DNA from: JAWXBR01 sp046595995
GTDB lineage: Bacteria; Bacteroidota; Ignavibacteria; Kapaibacteriales; Kapaibacteriaceae
NCBI GenBank assembly: GCA_046595995.1
Contig: JBKJNB010000131.1
Span: 4,405-68,404 of the forward strand
Direction: 5' to 3'
Length of the DNA stretch: 64,000 nt
Part shown: in pieces, positions 39,697 to 48,206 of the stretch
How the letters are laid out: each line of letters opens with the position of its first letter
Position numbering within the stretch: the stretch's first letter is position 1
Notes under the pieces: generated by a model
Databases searched by the model: none
What the model saw: the letters and a program-made list of their open reading frames with translations, nothing else
What the model was told of the DNA's origin: nothing
Program-made: the position numbers and the translations under genes

Positions 39697-41052
39697 ATGC
39701 AACGGACCCTCGTATGTTGTCTCGTTGCCGTTACCATTGTATCAGCTAATGCTCAGCAGTGGACGACATCGATCGCGAATCGCGCCTGTTACTCGGTTGC
39801 CGTCAATCCCCTCAACCGCAGCGTTATCTACGTTGGCAATGCCGCTCGGACGTTACTACGTTCCACCGATGGTGGCACTACCTGGGAGGAATTGTACGTT
39901 GGATCGGGTGGCGGTGGCGGTGCGTCACTCATCACAACCCTCGTCATCCATCCGCGCGACACAGCGGTGCTGCTTGCAGGCGGCACTTCGTTTACAGGAC
40001 TTGACCGAAGTGATGATGCAGGACAAAGCTGGCGGAATGTACTCATCGACCCCAACGGTAACAGGTTCGAAGTTGCTTCGAGTGCTTGCATTGCGATTAA
40101 TCCTGCATACCCCGACAGCATCCATGTAATTCGTCACTATCCCGCATACCTGTATCGAAGCATCGACGCCGGTCTCACTTGGGACTCTGTTGGCGCCATC
40201 ACCGGCCTTCCAAGCCACGGCCGAATGCGCGCGCTTACAGTGGCTCCAGATAGCACAAACATCCTATTAGCGGGCGGACGTTCGGCATACATTCAGAGGT
40301 CTACGGACCGCGGTAAAACTTGGACAGTGACCGACAATGCATTAGGCCTATCAGATGCCGAAGTCGCAAATTTTGTGTGGAGTCCAACAACGCTTGGCAA
40401 AGTCTACGCAGTTGCCATCATACAAAACACGAGCAGCGGCGGACTTCACGAGAGCACGGATTGGGGTCTGACCTGGACCACCACACGGTTTCGTGATACG
40501 AGTCTCTATGCACTAGCTGTTCAAGGAACGCGCAATGGCGATGAGATCTACGTTGGTGGCAACCTACTTGATTTGCATGACGGCACACTAAAGGGTGACT
40601 CCGTTATCTATCGGACGGTCAACAGCGGCACAAACTGGCAAAGCCTCGATAGCGTAGAATGGGCGGAAAACGAATCTGGCAGCACCATTGCAAACGTGTG
40701 GGGCTTCGCAATAGGATACGCAAACAAGTACCCCGAAATCCTCATGGCTACCGAGTCTGGCCTCTATCGTTCGTCGTACGTAACCGGAGTAGACAACGAC
40801 AGGGAGACTCGCACAACACAGCCCCCTACCATCGTTGTCGTAGACAACGAACTTGTAATGCCTGTATGGCAAGGGGCACAAGGGGCTTTTCGCATTGACG
40901 TAACGTCGTTAACGGGATCTTGTCTTGCTAGTATAGACTGCGTCGCAGGTCAGCAACGCGTGGTGTTACCACGTGCTGCTTCAGGCTGCTATGTAGTACG
41001 TGCTGTCGGCACGAACGAAACGTTTTCTTCTATTGTCTTGCTCGGTTACTAG
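39697..41052 (+). CDS. Secreted Asp-box/BNR beta-propeller protein (paralogue 1)
   Basis: 451 residues. Signal peptide MQRTLVCCLVAVTIVSANAQ. At least six Asp-box turns of the S-x-D-x-G-x-x-W type: RSTDGGTTWEE, RSDDAGQSWRN, RSIDAGLTWDS, RSTDRGKTWTV, ESTDWGLTWTT, RTVNSGTNWQS. This is the Ycf48/sialidase-like seven-blade propeller plan. The C-terminal 75 residues look like a short sorting domain. Sialidase activity cannot be claimed, since the arginine triad is not visible. The next gene is a tandem paralogue with the same plan, 20 bases further on. Confidence 0.8.
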   Translation: MQRTLVCCLVAVTIVSANAQQWTTSIANRACYSVAVNPLNRSVIYVGNAARTLLRSTDGGTTWEELYVGSGGGGGASLITTLVIHPRDTAVLLAGGTSFTGLDRSDDAGQSWRNVLIDPNGNRFEVASSACIAINPAYPDSIHVIRHYPAYLYRSIDAGLTWDSVGAITGLPSHGRMRALTVAPDSTNILLAGGRSAYIQRSTDRGKTWTVTDNALGLSDAEVANFVWSPTTLGKVYAVAIIQNTSSGGLHESTDWGLTWTTTRFRDTSLYALAVQGTRNGDEIYVGGNLLDLHDGTLKGDSVIYRTVNSGTNWQSLDSVEWAENESGSTIANVWGFAIGYANKYPEILMATESGLYRSSYVTGVDNDRETRTTQPPTIVVVDNELVMPVWQGAQGAFRIDVTSLTGSCLASIDCVAGQQRVVLPRAASGCYVVRAVGTNETFSSIVLLGY

Positions 41053-41072
41053 AAGATTTAGGACTGGTTCTT

Positions 41073-42443
41073 ATGAATGTTAGATCATCACTCGTCGTGC
41101 TTTGCCTACTCACATCTAGTGTCTTCACACATGCGCAGTACTCGTGGCGACTTATCCTCCCAAGAACATCGTTTACGGTGCAGGTTAATCCCCTCGACCC
41201 AAACAAACTATATGTTGGAAATACTTACGATCAGCTCTATCGGTCGAATGATGGTGGCACGTTGTGGGAACGTCTCGTACTAAGCGAAATTCAGACCGGT
41301 GAAGCACTGTCGACAATTGTCGTTAGTGCAGTGGATACAAACGTAGTCTTGTTCGGTGGTTACTTGTTTGATGGCATCAAGCGTTCGATAAACGGTGGTC
41401 GCACAGTTAGGCAAGCCCTAAACGACACATCTGGCGGCTTGGCTTGGTTCATTAGTGAGGCAATTATCGAAGACCCCTCAAACCCTCGCACACTGTACGC
41501 CGCTCGTGGCAAGACAAGAAACACGATATATAAAAGCACCAACGTAGGTCTTACGTGGGTCGCTATTGCGGAGATCGACACGGCGTACACAAGACGACTA
41601 TGCACGATTGCTATACGTCCGGATAGCACGAACATTCTTTTCCTCGGCGCAACGGGTGGCACGATTATTCGCAGTGACGATGCGGGTCGAACATGGAGAC
41701 AAGTGCCAGTGCTCGGTGACAAGCTGAAGATCAGGGGGTCGAGCGAAATTCCCAAGATTGTCTTCTCGCCAGTGAATGCGCAGGTTGGTTATGCTGTGGT
41801 GGCGTTTAATGATGCCAATGAAATAAGCGGTAATGGTGGACTACTAAAGACCACGGATGGTGGTGCTTCATGGAATCGGATAGCATACGCAGACACAAGC
41901 TTATGGGCAGTTGAGGTCAGAGCTTCGTCTGTAGGTACCGACGATGTTTTTATAGGGGGCTTTCGCCTTTCACGAGCAGCGAGCGTCATCAAGGGTGATA
42001 GTGTTGTAGCACGTAGCCTGGATGGTGGTACTACATGGATGCGTTTTAACAACATCACTTGGTCGCCGAATGAAGATGGCGAAACGTATGCCAATGTGTG
42101 GGTACTCCGCTACAACAAACCCAGCAACAAGCTCTATATGGCTACTGATTGCGGCTTGTACGTTTTCGAAGAGCCCACGAGTGTATCTAGCGATGTAACG
42201 GCACATGCATCGTTACGAACAACAATCACAGACAATGTCTTATATGTGGTTGATACGGAATCGTCTGGTGCACTTAGTGCGTGGTCGTTGTACAACATGC
42301 AAGGGGCTACGGTCGCAACAGGCCGTGTCGACAGTTCGAACGAGCTAACACTCAGTCTATCGGGTTTTGCTTCGGGTGCTTACGTAATGACATGGGGCAC
42401 CGAGACGAAATTCCGTACGATCAGCTTTGCTCTCTCGCGTTAG
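41073..42443 (+). CDS. Secreted Asp-box/BNR beta-propeller protein (paralogue 2)
   Basis: 456 residues, tandem paralogue of the previous gene: signal peptide MNVRSSLVVLCLLTSSVFTH, Asp-box turns RSNDGGTLWER, KSTNVGLTWVA, RSDDAGRTWRQ, KTTDGGASWNR and RSLDGGTTWMR at matching spacing, shared phrases such as ANVW and ATDCGLY near residue 360, and a C-terminal sorting-domain-like tail (AWSLYNMQGATVATGRV, FASGAYVMTWG). The 3' end overlaps the convergent FAH-family gene by 23 bases. Role unknown; binding of surface or extracellular polymers is a guess. Confidence 0.8.
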   Translation: MNVRSSLVVLCLLTSSVFTHAQYSWRLILPRTSFTVQVNPLDPNKLYVGNTYDQLYRSNDGGTLWERLVLSEIQTGEALSTIVVSAVDTNVVLFGGYLFDGIKRSINGGRTVRQALNDTSGGLAWFISEAIIEDPSNPRTLYAARGKTRNTIYKSTNVGLTWVAIAEIDTAYTRRLCTIAIRPDSTNILFLGATGGTIIRSDDAGRTWRQVPVLGDKLKIRGSSEIPKIVFSPVNAQVGYAVVAFNDANEISGNGGLLKTTDGGASWNRIAYADTSLWAVEVRASSVGTDDVFIGGFRLSRAASVIKGDSVVARSLDGGTTWMRFNNITWSPNEDGETYANVWVLRYNKPSNKLYMATDCGLYVFEEPTSVSSDVTAHASLRTTITDNVLYVVDTESSGALSAWSLYNMQGATVATGRVDSSNELTLSLSGFASGAYVMTWGTETKFRTISFALSR

Positions 42444-43455
42444 CGACGAGGGTGTTCGATAGCGAGCCAAGGCCCTCGACTTCGCAGACCACAACATCGC
42501 CCGGTTTAAGCCACCATGCCGGATCGTAAACTTTGCTGCCATTCAGCTCGAGAAAGCATCCTGTACCGCAGGTGCCAGAGCCTATAACGTCACCAGGGAA
42601 CAACGTTACGCCGTAGCTGGCGCGCTCGATGATTTGCGCAAACGTCCACGTCATGTCCTTAACGTTCCCCTTCGATACTTCTGTACCGTTCACTGTCGTG
42701 CGCATGCCGAGGTTATACTTATCGCCGTGTGGTGTTTCGATACGACGCGATGCGAGTTCGTCTGCTGTTACTAGCCACGGGCCGATCGATGTTGCGAAGT
42801 CCTTGCCCTTTGCCGGACCAAGATTAAGCTTCATCTCCTGCATCTGTAGTGCTCGTGCACTCCAGTCATTCATTACCATGTAGCCTGCAATGTATGCATC
42901 GGCTTCCGCTGCTGGAATGTTTGTGCCCTTCTTACCAATCACAATGCAACACTCGAGCTCGAAATCGAGCTGGTTGCAATGCAATGGCATAACAGGAACG
43001 TCGCCCGGACCAAACACAGCCTGGTGATTGGTGAAGTAGAAGATCGGAATCTCATCGAATTCTGGAATCATTTCCAGTCCGCGGTTGCGGCGCGCCGATT
43101 CTACGTGCTGGCGGAATGCGTATCCGTCCCGCATCGAAGTCGGGTGTGGCACAGGTGCCACAAGGGTCGCATGCGAAGGGGCTTCCCAAGGCATACGCGT
43201 CTCCCTACCCGACAGTATCGGTTCACACCATTCGTGCAACGCACGCAAATCATTCATTCCGGCTTCTTCGAGGCGAAGAATATCAAGAACACTTGAGGGC
43301 ATGTAGCCCAAGCCACACAGCGTACTGTCAGAGCTCTTCATGGCCTCGTAGGCAGCAGCAACGTCTACCACACGATCAATACCATTTGCCGATCCGTCGT
43401 TGATCAGAAGTCCGGCACGTTGTGCGATTCCGTCGCTCCAGGTAACTAGCTTCAT
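42421..43455 (-). CDS. Fumarylacetoacetate-hydrolase-family enzyme
   Basis: 344 residues. FAH fold with the metal site: FELECCIVIGKKG (E-x-E), NDWSARALQMQEMKLNLGPAKGKDF, and PGDVIGSGTCGTGCFLE. The N-terminal SH3-like domain is present as in true FAH and bacterial hydroxymuconate-type members. It hydrolyses a C-C bond of a 1,3-dicarbonyl acid; tyrosine breakdown is the best guess. It ends inside the 3' end of a convergent secreted-protein gene (23-base overlap) and lies at the end of an envelope operon. Confidence 0.9.
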   Translation of the reverse strand: MKLVTWSDGIAQRAGLLINDGSANGIDRVVDVAAAYEAMKSSDSTLCGLGYMPSSVLDILRLEEAGMNDLRALHEWCEPILSGRETRMPWEAPSHATLVAPVPHPTSMRDGYAFRQHVESARRNRGLEMIPEFDEIPIFYFTNHQAVFGPGDVPVMPLHCNQLDFELECCIVIGKKGTNIPAAEADAYIAGYMVMNDWSARALQMQEMKLNLGPAKGKDFATSIGPWLVTADELASRRIETPHGDKYNLGMRTTVNGTEVSKGNVKDMTWTFAQIIERASYGVTLFPGDVIGSGTCGTGCFLELNGSKVYDPAWWLKPGDVVVCEVEGLGSLSNTLVANAREQS

Positions 43456-43458
43456 GTA

Positions 43459-44910
43459 TTAGCGGCCAAATGCGTGGCGTACTGACAGCACCGCTACTGT
43501 CCCAAAACCCATGAGGAACATGAACTGGAACGGAATTGCAGCAATCTCGTGATAGCTAATTGACGTAACGATACCGAACACGAAGTACAGTGCGAGGCAG
43601 ATTTCTACAACTACTGGCCAGCCAAGTCGCTTCTGCACGTACTTCTTTTTACGCCACTGATCGCTTTGTGCTTCGATATGGAATTTCGGTGTGCGCTTGA
43701 ACTCTGACTTCTTTCCGATGATAGCTTCGAACACCGCTTTGCTGTTATTAACGGCAAAGCCCATCGACCCGGCCATGAACACCGGAAACAAGAGCAGGCG
43801 TCGTCGCCAGTCGAGGTGAATAGCTCGTTGTGCGTACATGTAGAACAAGAACGACGAAATACTCGCGAGTACAAAAATCGACATGATGCTAAAGAAGGCG
43901 TCGTAGCCCCCTACTTCATTCTTAAGAATTACAACGGGTACATTCAGCAGAGCAACAAGCAAAATGAATGGAAAGACAATGTTGCTCGTTAGGTGCACCG
44001 TGCATTCGAGTTTATGCTTGAACGAGAGGCTGCTAGCCCACACCGATGGCAATAACTTCTTTGCTGTTTCTACAGCGCCTTTGGTCCAACGGAACTGCTG
44101 CGTTTTCAGAGAGTTGATGTCAGCGGGGAGTTCGGCCGGCGACGTAACATCATTCAAAAACACAAAGCGCCAGCCCTTAAGCTGTGAGCGATACGACAGG
44201 TCGAGATCTTCGGCGAGGGTGTCTGAGTGCCAGTTGCCAGCGTCAATAATCGTGGCTTTGCGCCATACACCGGCTGTGCCGTTGAAGTTGATGAAGAAAC
44301 CAGCTTTGTGGCGAATCTGCTGCTCGATTACAAAGTGTCCGTCCAACGCAAGTGCTTGAGCACGCGTAAGGAAGGAATACTCTTCGTTCAAATGCTCCCA
44401 GCGAGTCTGCACCATTCCGACCTCTGCATCGCAGAAGTACGGTACGGTCTTGATCAGAAATTCCTTCTTTGGTACGAAGTCAGCGTCGAAGATTGCAATG
44501 AATTCACCACGCGCAACTTCGAGGCCTTCCTTTAACGCGCCGGCTTTGTAGCCCTGACGGTTGGTACGGTGAATGTGCTTGATATCAAAACCGAGCGCTG
44601 AAAATTCTGCAACAAGTTTGCGAGAAACCTCTACGGTCTCATCAGTCGAATCATCTAGCAATTGTATTTCGAGCTTCTCGATTGGATACTCCATCTCACA
44701 GACGGAACGAACCAACCGCTCAACGACGTACATCTCATTGAAGACGGGAAGTTGTACGGTTACAATCGGCAGTTCGCCTTCCTGCAACTGGGGCTCATGG
44801 ACAATTTTTTGTGTCTTGTGATAGTAGTAGATCATCACGAGACCATGCAGACCGAACGCAAACAGCACACAGAGTGAACCGAAGTACGTAATCAGCAGCG
44901 TTTTTTCCAT
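43459..44910 (-). CDS. Membrane family-2 glycosyltransferase (cellulose-synthase-like)
   Basis: 483 residues. N-terminal membrane helix (LLITYFGSLCVLFAFGLHGL), a cytoplasmic GT-A domain, and about four C-terminal membrane segments. Catalytic marks: TVQLPVFNE, LLDDSTDETVE, AIFDADFVP, EDLDLSYRSQLKGWR and QQFRWTKGA, the D,D,D,QxxRW set of processive GT2 enzymes. It likely makes or extends a glycan or glycolipid in the inner membrane from a nucleotide sugar. Operon MBL hydrolase-lptE-GT2-FAH. The ATG 12 codons into the frame was preferred since the helix then follows at once. Confidence 0.9.
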   Translation of the reverse strand: MEKTLLITYFGSLCVLFAFGLHGLVMIYYYHKTQKIVHEPQLQEGELPIVTVQLPVFNEMYVVERLVRSVCEMEYPIEKLEIQLLDDSTDETVEVSRKLVAEFSALGFDIKHIHRTNRQGYKAGALKEGLEVARGEFIAIFDADFVPKKEFLIKTVPYFCDAEVGMVQTRWEHLNEEYSFLTRAQALALDGHFVIEQQIRHKAGFFINFNGTAGVWRKATIIDAGNWHSDTLAEDLDLSYRSQLKGWRFVFLNDVTSPAELPADINSLKTQQFRWTKGAVETAKKLLPSVWASSLSFKHKLECTVHLTSNIVFPFILLVALLNVPVVILKNEVGGYDAFFSIMSIFVLASISSFLFYMYAQRAIHLDWRRRLLLFPVFMAGSMGFAVNNSKAVFEAIIGKKSEFKRTPKFHIEAQSDQWRKKKYVQKRLGWPVVVEICLALYFVFGIVTSISYHEIAAIPFQFMFLMGFGTVAVLSVRHAFGR

Positions 44911-44939
44911 GGGTTCCAGCTTGTAAACAAAACTTCTAA

Positions 44940-45440
44940 CTACCAATCGCTCACAACTTCGAGCAGAACATCATCAGCAATTCTGTTGATGGCTCGTCGC
45001 ACAGCGCGTTGTCGGTCTTCAGTGGCGTTGGCAACATCGTACACATCGAAGTGTTGAAACGCGCGCTTCCAGACCGTCCGATTCTTTACCGCATCGAAGT
45101 ACTCAACATCTATCGTGACAGAGATCCGACGTTGCGATTCTAGATCTGCACTCTGAACATTCAGAATGTCATCCTGGATTCTTGTAATCGTACTCGTAAG
45201 TCTCGCATCGCCGTTGTCTTCCGCCACCTGCAACGAGTTGTCATTACGAAATCTCTGAATCAACGCCTCGGTCGCAAGCTCACGAAAGGTCGCGTCGCCA
45301 TAACCACTGTTATCAACCACTGAAGAAATCGCAATCGTCTTGAGGTGGGCGGGCACCGATCCGCCGCGAAACGAGTAGCAGGACGATAACGTAAATGCTA
45401 GAGCGATCAACGTGATGCACAAAAATCTATGTGAATTCAT
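44940..45440 (-). CDS. lptE: LptE-type LPS assembly lipoprotein
   Basis: 166 residues. Lipoprotein signal with LSSC; after it YSFRGGSVPAHLKTIAISSV, then EALIQRFRNDNSLQVAEDNG and VTIDVEYFDAVKNRTVW, the layout of the LptE (Bacteroidota type) family. LptE plugs the LptD barrel and helps place lipopolysaccharide in the outer membrane. The lipid-anchored form faces the periplasm. It lies between the MBL hydrolase gene and a glycosyltransferase gene on one strand. Start MNSHRFLC preferred since the signal then has normal length. Confidence 0.85.
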   Translation of the reverse strand: MNSHRFLCITLIALAFTLSSCYSFRGGSVPAHLKTIAISSVVDNSGYGDATFRELATEALIQRFRNDNSLQVAEDNGDARLTSTITRIQDDILNVQSADLESQRRISVTIDVEYFDAVKNRTVWKRAFQHFDVYDVANATEDRQRAVRRAINRIADDVLLEVVSDW

Positions 45441-45465
45441 GCGGCCACAATGACGAGTGAATGAA

Positions 45466-46119
45466 TTAATTCTCATTGGTGTTAACTCCGACGAATGGAT
45501 TGGATGCGCGCTCTTTACTAAGGGTTGTCGTGGGGCCGTGTCCGGGTAACACGACGTAGTCTCCGGGCAGTGTCAGCAGGCGCTCAAGAATACTTGTCAA
45601 CAGTAACTCCATGTCACCTCCGGGCAGGTCGGTACGCCCAATGCTACCGGCAAAGAGTGTGTCGCCTGCAAAAACCCGACGGTTTACATGGTCGACAAAA
45701 CACACGCCCCCTTCGGTGTGGCCAGGTGTGTGGAGTACCTCGAACGTAGCCCCTTGCAATTCAAGTACATCTCCATCAGCCAATTCGACATCGACCGTCA
45801 CTGGCTCGATTTCAAAGGGAAGAGGCCAAATCGTGTGCTTCATTGGTTCAACCAGCCGGTACATGTCGGCGGGATGAACATAGACCTTCGCACCTGTAGC
45901 GCGTACAATGGGCGCTGCGTCGGCCGTGTGGTCCCAATGGGTGTGTGTTAGCAAAAGGTGTGTGAGACGGCAGTGATGCTGGTCTAGATGCTTCTGAACC
46001 CAGCCGAGACAGCCTGCTGGTGCATCGATGCACACTGCCGAATTCGTCTCGGGATGCACAAGCAGGTACACATTTGTGGCAACAGGTCCAGAGGATAACG
46101 CATAGAGTAAAGAGTCCAT
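45466..46119 (-). CDS. Metallo-beta-lactamase-fold hydrolase (glyoxalase II-like)
   Basis: 217 residues. Metal motif LTHTHWDHTAD (HxHxDH), then HTPGHTEGGVCF, GDTLFAGSIGRTDLPGGD and a late PGHGPTTTL, the set seen in hydroxyacylglutathione hydrolase-like enzymes. It hydrolyses a thioester or similar bond; the substrate is not known. The ATG is four bases after a TAGCTTTG element, giving a leaderless transcript. First gene of the operon with lptE, GT2 and FAH. Confidence 0.92.
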   Translation of the reverse strand: MDSLLYALSSGPVATNVYLLVHPETNSAVCIDAPAGCLGWVQKHLDQHHCRLTHLLLTHTHWDHTADAAPIVRATGAKVYVHPADMYRLVEPMKHTIWPLPFEIEPVTVDVELADGDVLELQGATFEVLHTPGHTEGGVCFVDHVNRRVFAGDTLFAGSIGRTDLPGGDMELLLTSILERLLTLPGDYVVLPGHGPTTTLSKERASNPFVGVNTNEN

Positions 46120-46123
46120 CCTA

Positions 46124-46131
46124 CAAAGCTA
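46124..46131 (-). promoter_or_regulatory. -7 promoter element four bases from the MBL start
   Basis: TAGCTTTG on the minus strand, exact TAnnTTTG match; TAGG separates it from the ATG. Confidence 0.5.
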
Positions 46132-46196
46132 TTCCACTCCAACGTTGATTGCATACGCTGTTCCGCCGTATTTTGCGCCGAATCAGGACACAACCT

Positions 46197-46553
46197 ATGC
46201 TTGACACCTACATACCCTTCATGGTGATGATTCTCGTGGGAATCATCTTCGGCGCAAGCAACATCGTGCTTGCCGAAATCCTTGGACCAAAAAAGTCTAC
46301 GCGTGCTAAGCTCAGCACGTACGAATCCGGCATGGAGCCAGTAAAAACAGCGCGCGAACGGTTTAGCGTAAAGTTCTACCTGGTGGCGATGATGTTCATT
46401 CTATTTGACATCGAAATCGTCTTCATGTACCCTTGGGCCGTGCAGTTCAAAACACTCGGTATGTATGGCTTCGTTGCCATGATCCTTTTCATGGTTCTGT
46501 TGTTCAGCGGTTATCTCTACGTGATCAAAAAAGGGGCTTTACGATGGGACTAA
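46197..46553 (+). CDS. nuoA: NADH-quinone oxidoreductase subunit A
   Basis: Membrane subunit of complex I, 118 residues with three membrane helices. Marks: TYESGMEPVKTARERFSVKF and LFDIEIVFMYPWA with the conserved acidic pair. It starts the unit nuoA-nuoB-anmK. The 3' end overlaps nuoB by ten bases. The last codons include the AAGGGGCT word (KKGALRWD). Confidence 0.96.
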   Translation: MLDTYIPFMVMILVGIIFGASNIVLAEILGPKKSTRAKLSTYESGMEPVKTARERFSVKFYLVAMMFILFDIEIVFMYPWAVQFKTLGMYGFVAMILFMVLLFSGYLYVIKKGALRWD

Positions 46554-47077
46554 ACGAAACAGTTGCTCGCGATGGTTTTGTAACGACAACAGTCGAGTCG
46601 GTCATAACATGGGCGCAGAAAAACTCTCTTTGGCCGATGCCAATGGGCATCAGCTGTTGCGCAATTGAAATGATGGCGTTTGGCGGACCTCGTGCTGACT
46701 CATCGCGCTTTGGTTCAGAACGGTTTTCATTTTCGCCTCGTCAGGCCGACCTCATGATTGTTGCAGGTACGGTTACCTACAAGATGTCGTGGGTAGTGCG
46801 CAAGATTTGGGACCAAATGCCCGATCCGAAGTGGTGCATCGCAATGGGCGTGTGTACTTCCACTGGCGGCATGTTCCGTTCGTACCCTGTTGTACAAGGC
46901 ATCGATCAATTCATGCCTGTCGACGCATACGTTGCAGGATGTCCGCCACGTCCAGAGAATCTGATTAAAGCCCTGATGTACATTCAGGAAAAAGTTTCGA
47001 ACTACAAGCCTACGCTCGTGAATATGGGCAAGGATACAGGCGACGTAAAGCGAAGCGATCTCATCATTAAGCCTTAA
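46544..47077 (+). CDS. nuoB: NADH-quinone oxidoreductase subunit B
   Basis: Peripheral-arm subunit carrying cluster N2, next to the quinone site; 177 residues. Cysteines are in place: GISCCAIEMM (tandem pair), GVCTSTGGMF and VAGCPPRPENL. The ATG at 46544 overlaps the nuoA stop and gives the normal length. nuoC and nuoD do not follow; instead comes anmK, joined with no gap. It is another sign that the nuo operon was split in this lineage. Confidence 0.96.
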   Translation: MGLNETVARDGFVTTTVESVITWAQKNSLWPMPMGISCCAIEMMAFGGPRADSSRFGSERFSFSPRQADLMIVAGTVTYKMSWVVRKIWDQMPDPKWCIAMGVCTSTGGMFRSYPVVQGIDQFMPVDAYVAGCPPRPENLIKALMYIQEKVSNYKPTLVNMGKDTGDVKRSDLIIKP

Positions 47078-48205
47078 ATGCTTATCGCTGGTTTGATGAC
47101 AGGCACATCGCTGGACGGTATTGATGTAGCCGTTTGCGATGTAGATGACGATGGCGTTCGCCTACGCTCATTTGCCACCAGCCCCTATTCCGAAGCAACG
47201 TTCAACCTCGTGACGCTCGCTCTCAATGGCGAAGCATCAACGCTGGAACTTTGCGACCTTCCGTTCGCACTCGCCACAGACTACGCTACAGCGATTACAG
47301 CAATTCTTGACACCGAACTCGCTAACGATACACGAACCAAACTCGACGCCGTAGGTATACACGGACAAACCATCTGGCATAATCCTCCGCGTAGTACGTG
47401 GCAGGCAGGCAGTGGTAGCGCTCTAGCTGCGCTCATTGGTGTGCCCGTCGTGCATGACTTTCGTGCTGCAGATGTTGCGGTTGGTGGTCAGGGTGCGCCG
47501 CTGGTTCCAATCTTTGATTGGTTGTCACTACGCAGCGACACCAAAGACCGCGTGGCGTTGAACATTGGTGGAATGGCCAACATCACGCTGCTCCCTCACG
47601 ACGGACAACTCGAATCATTACGCGCATTCGATACAGGGCCGGGCAATATTCTCATCGACTCTGCTGCGATGCAGACGTTTGGTAAGCGGTATGACGACGG
47701 CGGAAGTATTGCTGCTGCTGGACGCATCATACCTTCCCTATTAGAGCACGTTAAAACGCTTCCTTTTTTTGCTCTCGATCCACCAAAGAGCACCGGACGT
47801 GAATTGTTTAACGATGCATTCGTATCCGAACTTCATCGACGCTTCCAGCACCCTTCTGCCCCCTCAGAAGACTTTGTAACAACGCTTACAGAAGTCGTTG
47901 CTTGGTCGATTGCAGACCATATCACGCGTCTGCAGCCGAGCACACAAGAACTTGTCTGTTCTGGCGGCGGCGTGCACAACACGTTCCTCATGCAACGGCT
48001 CGCGCACTACTTGCCAAATGTTCGCATTATGAACACAGACGAGTTTGCAATCCCCGCAGACGCTAAGGAAGCCATGTGTTTCGCTTACCTTGCTTGGCTT
48101 ACGCTGCACGGGTTGCCTGGCAATGTGCCATCCGTTACCGGAGCCTCACGTCGTGTTGTTCTTGGTTCGATCTCGGACCCACGCTTGGCCGAATCGCGGA
48201 CGTAA
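47078..48205 (+). CDS. anmK: Anhydro-N-acetylmuramic acid kinase
   Basis: Peptidoglycan-recycling kinase that cleaves and phosphorylates 1,6-anhydroMurNAc to MurNAc-6-P; 375 residues. ASKHA-fold marks: GLMTGTSLDGIDVAVCDVD at the start, VGIHGQTIWHNPP, VHDFRAADVAVGGQGAPLVP, NIGGMANITLL, FDTGPGNILIDS and CSGGGVHNTFLM. It begins right after the nuoB stop, so they share a transcript. MurQ, which acts next, is not in the window. Confidence 0.95.
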   Translation: MLIAGLMTGTSLDGIDVAVCDVDDDGVRLRSFATSPYSEATFNLVTLALNGEASTLELCDLPFALATDYATAITAILDTELANDTRTKLDAVGIHGQTIWHNPPRSTWQAGSGSALAALIGVPVVHDFRAADVAVGGQGAPLVPIFDWLSLRSDTKDRVALNIGGMANITLLPHDGQLESLRAFDTGPGNILIDSAAMQTFGKRYDDGGSIAAAGRIIPSLLEHVKTLPFFALDPPKSTGRELFNDAFVSELHRRFQHPSAPSEDFVTTLTEVVAWSIADHITRLQPSTQELVCSGGGVHNTFLMQRLAHYLPNVRIMNTDEFAIPADAKEAMCFAYLAWLTLHGLPGNVPSVTGASRRVVLGSISDPRLAESRT

Positions 48206-48206
48206 G

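Noticed and set aside
39697..42443. Sialidase activity for the Asp-box proteins
   Set aside because: Asp boxes mark the fold only; the catalytic arginine triad and the FRIP motif were not seen.
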